Assembly (NCBI GenBank): GCA_913031405.1
Contig: CAJWCX010000048.1
Location: 1 to 7,487 of the forward strand
Direction of reading: 5' to 3'
Source of the DNA: an uncultured Flavobacteriales bacterium
Lineage (GTDB): Bacteria; Bacteroidota; Bacteroidia; Flavobacteriales_D; Crocinitomicaceae
Length of the DNA: 7,487 bases
A program made the position numbers and the translations under genes. The number at the start of each line of letters is the position of its first letter. Within the stretch, counting starts at the first letter, position 1. The notes under the pieces are model-generated. The model worked only from the letters and a program-made list of their open reading frames with translations, ran no database searches and had not been told where the DNA came from. Positions 5,808-7,487 of the stretch are shown piece after piece.

Positions 5808-6356
5808 TCAGTTCGAACGGATTCCCTGATCTGGAAACCGTCCTGCAAACTTTGACAATATCTTTTTAATTTCATTAATGTCTTTATCGGAATCGCCTGT
5901 AGGTTCAAATAAACTATGAAAACCTCCTACTTTCTTCTTATAATCAACGTATGCTATGTAGATGGGAACTTTTGAGGCTTGAGCAATATAATAAAAACCC
6001 TTTTTCCAATTTGCATTGTACCTTCTGGTTCCTTCAGGGGTAAATACTAAATATAGGGTTTCTGATTGATCGAATAATTCTTTAGCTCTTTGTGTAAGGT
6101 TATTTCGTTGTGATCGATCTACTGGAATACCTCCCATCCATTTGAATAAATACCCTAAAGGAAAAACAAAAAGTTCTTTTTTGATAAGATACTTGGCCTT
6201 AACTCCATAAGAAATAAATGCCATTTTCCCCAAAACAAAGTCCCAATTTGAGGTATGAGGTCCCATAACAATAACACATTTTGAAACTCCTAAAGGGGTG
6301 TGCTTATCAATTTTCCAACCAAAAACCCAGAACAAAAAACGAACAATCAATCTCAT
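5808..6356 (-). CDS. PlsC-like (1-acyl-glycerol-3-phosphate acyltransferase family) acyltransferase
   Basis: The 182-residue product has the motifs of the LPLAT/PlsC acyltransferases in order. HTSNWD (34-39) is the catalytic H-x4-D box, with H34 and D39; GGIPVDR (75-81) is the third-block glycerophosphate-binding motif; and PEGTR (107-111) is the next block. A short hydrophobic N-terminus (residues 3-14) probably attaches it to the inner face of the membrane. It is shorter than classical PlsC (about 240 residues) and resembles the compact Bacteroidota forms. The acceptor could be lysophosphatidic acid or another lysolipid, such as an ornithine lipid precursor; sequence alone cannot decide. 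ATG 6356 is chosen over an in-frame TTG at 6377, which would only add MICLLLN and reach further into the short divergent gap. The gene converges on the DUF5522 gene with a 2-base gap. Confidence 0.9.
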   Translation of the reverse strand: MRLIVRFLFWVFGWKIDKHTPLGVSKCVIVMGPHTSNWDFVLGKMAFISYGVKAKYLIKKELFVFPLGYLFKWMGGIPVDRSQRNNLTQRAKELFDQSETLYLVFTPEGTRRYNANWKKGFYYIAQASKVPIYIAYVDYKKKVGGFHSLFEPTGDSDKDINEIKKILSKFAGRFPDQGIRSN

Positions 6357-6397
6357 GTTCAAAAGTAAACAAATCAAATTAGTTTTATATTTATCTT
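6357..6397. promoter_or_regulatory. Short AT-rich divergent gap between the acyltransferase and the unknown membrane-protein gene
   Basis: These 41 bases separate two divergent starts. On the minus strand, TACTTTTG (6367-6360) exactly matches the TAnnTTTG -7 consensus but ends only 3 bases from the acyltransferase ATG, so it would give an almost leaderless transcript. On the plus strand, TATATTTA (6386-6393) is one mismatch off and also very close to ATG 6398. Neither has a well-spaced TTG, so the real promoters may lie inside the opposite genes. Confidence 0.2.
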
Positions 6398-7487
6398 ATG
6401 GTTAAAAATATTGGTAATACCATCTTATTATTTTTCTTTTTTATCGTGGTCATTCTTATATTACAAATTACCAGCAAACGAACAAAAGCCATTGATCTCA
6501 CAACAGAAATACCAAAATCAACAGCAGTAGTAATTCGTTTGAATCAAAACTCATTTGCAAAAAAAGTCCTTTTATCTATTCTGTATAATCCAGACAAAAA
6601 TAATTCACTCACGCAGCTCTACAAAAAACTGATAAATACTGGAGATCGACCACCTGATTTATATGATGAATCCCTTGAAACGTTTTTGTCACACATAGAC
6701 CCGCAACAACCTCTCGAGATTATTAGTTTAAATGAAAATGAAGAAGATCTTGTTTTTTTGAGACAGCATAATAATACGCCACTATCGGAAGAACGCTTAT
6801 ACTATGTAAATAGTTATCTCTACTTGCAACTGAATCATCTCGATTGGAACAAAGAGGTTATAAAGATGCTTCTTAGAGAACATATAAAAGTTAAAATTCC
6901 AAAGTCACCCATTCGGGATATTCAATTTTATCAATTAAATAATGAAAGTTTAAGTCTCGCTGGAAATATAAACACAAGTAATCAAGGGATTTCAATAAAC
7001 CTACCAAATAGAAACCCCGAAAAAACAAGAAGCAAACTTAAACCAGATGGCCTCCACATATCGATCTCAAACCGAGATAGGTTTTTAAGCTTTTTAAAGG
7101 ATAGAAAATCAAATAATAATATCAAAAGTTTATCTGTCAATTATTTCGGGTTAAACACCTATGATTCACCTCTCCTTTTTCCTAATGCAGACCTCCTTTT
7201 TGAGTTTGAAAATGAAATAACTACTAATGATTTTATCAATTATTTTAGCTCTGAATTTTTTACAAACCCAGAACTAGTTTATATTGCGGACTCCATAAAT
7301 GAGGAGGCTGGAACTTTAAATATCGATGATATCGCTTTTAAGTATAAAAAAATACAACCGAATCAGATTTATATAGGGTCGACAATAACAACGCTAAAAA
7401 TTGAAAAAACAAATAAACCAATAGAACTCATTGGTGATTTGTCTATAGTGTTTAATTTCGACGAAAACACATGGAAAGGTCGTTTAG
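6398..7487 (+). CDS. Unrecognised membrane-anchored protein (C-terminus beyond window)
   Basis: An uninterrupted reading frame of 363 codons runs from ATG 6398-6400 to the window end. The N-terminus has a single hydrophobic segment (about residues 7-24: TILLFFFFIVVILILQI) followed by positive residues (SKRTK). This fits an uncleaved membrane anchor, with the orientation of the remaining residues uncertain. Just after it comes TEIPKSTAVVIRLNQNSF (36-53), where a beta strand resembles the start of repeated surface- or periplasm-type domains. The body is soluble-looking, rich in Asn, Lys, Ile and Leu, with no cysteine visible and no catalytic motif that I recognise. There is no internal repeat obvious by eye. 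I cannot name the family. Base composition matches the neighbours, so there is no sign of recent transfer. It is divergent from the acyltransferase gene, with 41 bases between. Confidence 0.85.
   Translation, partial: MVKNIGNTILLFFFFIVVILILQITSKRTKAIDLTTEIPKSTAVVIRLNQNSFAKKVLLSILYNPDKNNSLTQLYKKLINTGDRPPDLYDESLETFLSHIDPQQPLEIISLNENEEDLVFLRQHNNTPLSEERLYYVNSYLYLQLNHLDWNKEVIKMLLREHIKVKIPKSPIRDIQFYQLNNESLSLAGNINTSNQGISINLPNRNPEKTRSKLKPDGLHISISNRDRFLSFLKDRKSNNNIKSLSVNYFGLNTYDSPLLFPNADLLFEFENEITTNDFINYFSSEFFTNPELVYIADSINEEAGTLNIDDIAFKYKKIQPNQIYIGSTITTLKIEKTNKPIELIGDLSIVFNFDENTWKGRL

Noticed and set aside
5811..5818. Palindrome GTTCGAAC near the convergent stops, considered as an operator or terminator
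   Set aside because: It lies inside the acyltransferase coding sequence, is only eight bases with no loop or T-run, and is expected by chance.
6357..6377. In-frame TTG start extending the acyltransferase by seven residues
   Set aside because: A normal ATG lies at 6356 directly before the typical N-terminus, and the extension would occupy half of the divergent gap.
1..7487. Search for CRISPR repeats, tRNA or rRNA, insertion sequences, attachment sites and riboswitches
   Set aside because: No regularly spaced repeats, cloverleaf arms, terminal inverted repeats or long conserved leaders were seen; nearly all the sequence is explained by coding regions.

Overview
The window looks like ordinary chromosomal DNA from a member of the Bacteroidota, most likely a Flavobacteriales-type organism. 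The evidence is its AT-rich, gene-dense sequence, a type IX secretion (T9SS) cargo with a gliding-motility-type C-terminal domain next to a PorP/SprF-family protein, a DUF5522-type cysteine miniprotein, a DUF1599 protein, and a DoxX/MauE-thioredoxin fusion beside triosephosphate isomerase. I see no tRNA, rRNA, CRISPR array, transposase or integrase.

Left part (1-1851, minus strand): a leftward cluster reads DUF1599 protein, then a membrane redox protein (DoxX/MauE domain plus thioredoxin-like domain), then the start of tpiA. The redox gene and tpiA overlap by one base (TAATG), which suggests translational coupling. Eight bases from the DUF1599 start, in the opposite direction, begins folP (dihydropteroate synthase). 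Its promoter must therefore lie inside the DUF1599 coding sequence, and a good Bacteroidota -7 element is there.

Middle (2778-4726, plus strand): a two-gene T9SS module. It encodes a small secreted protein (signal peptide, PKD domain, Ig-like domain, type B sorting domain) and, 5 bases later, a PorP/SprF-family outer-membrane protein.

Right part (4734-7487): an ACC deaminase/D-cysteine desulfhydrase-like PLP enzyme (minus) whose start codon overlaps, head to head, the likely start of a 60-residue DUF5522 protein (plus). A small PlsC-type acyltransferase follows (minus), then a long membrane-anchored protein of unknown function (plus) that runs off the window. The convergent gene pairs are separated by only 7 and 2 bases, with no visible hairpin terminators.

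No clearly new multi-gene system is apparent. The points most worth a second look are the compact T9SS cargo/PorP pair, the overlapping start codons of the PLP enzyme and the DUF5522 gene, a G8 tract inside the PLP enzyme's conserved Gly-Gly motif, the altered first loop of the DHPS, the tandem-duplicated DUF1599 protein, and the unrecognised membrane protein at the right edge.
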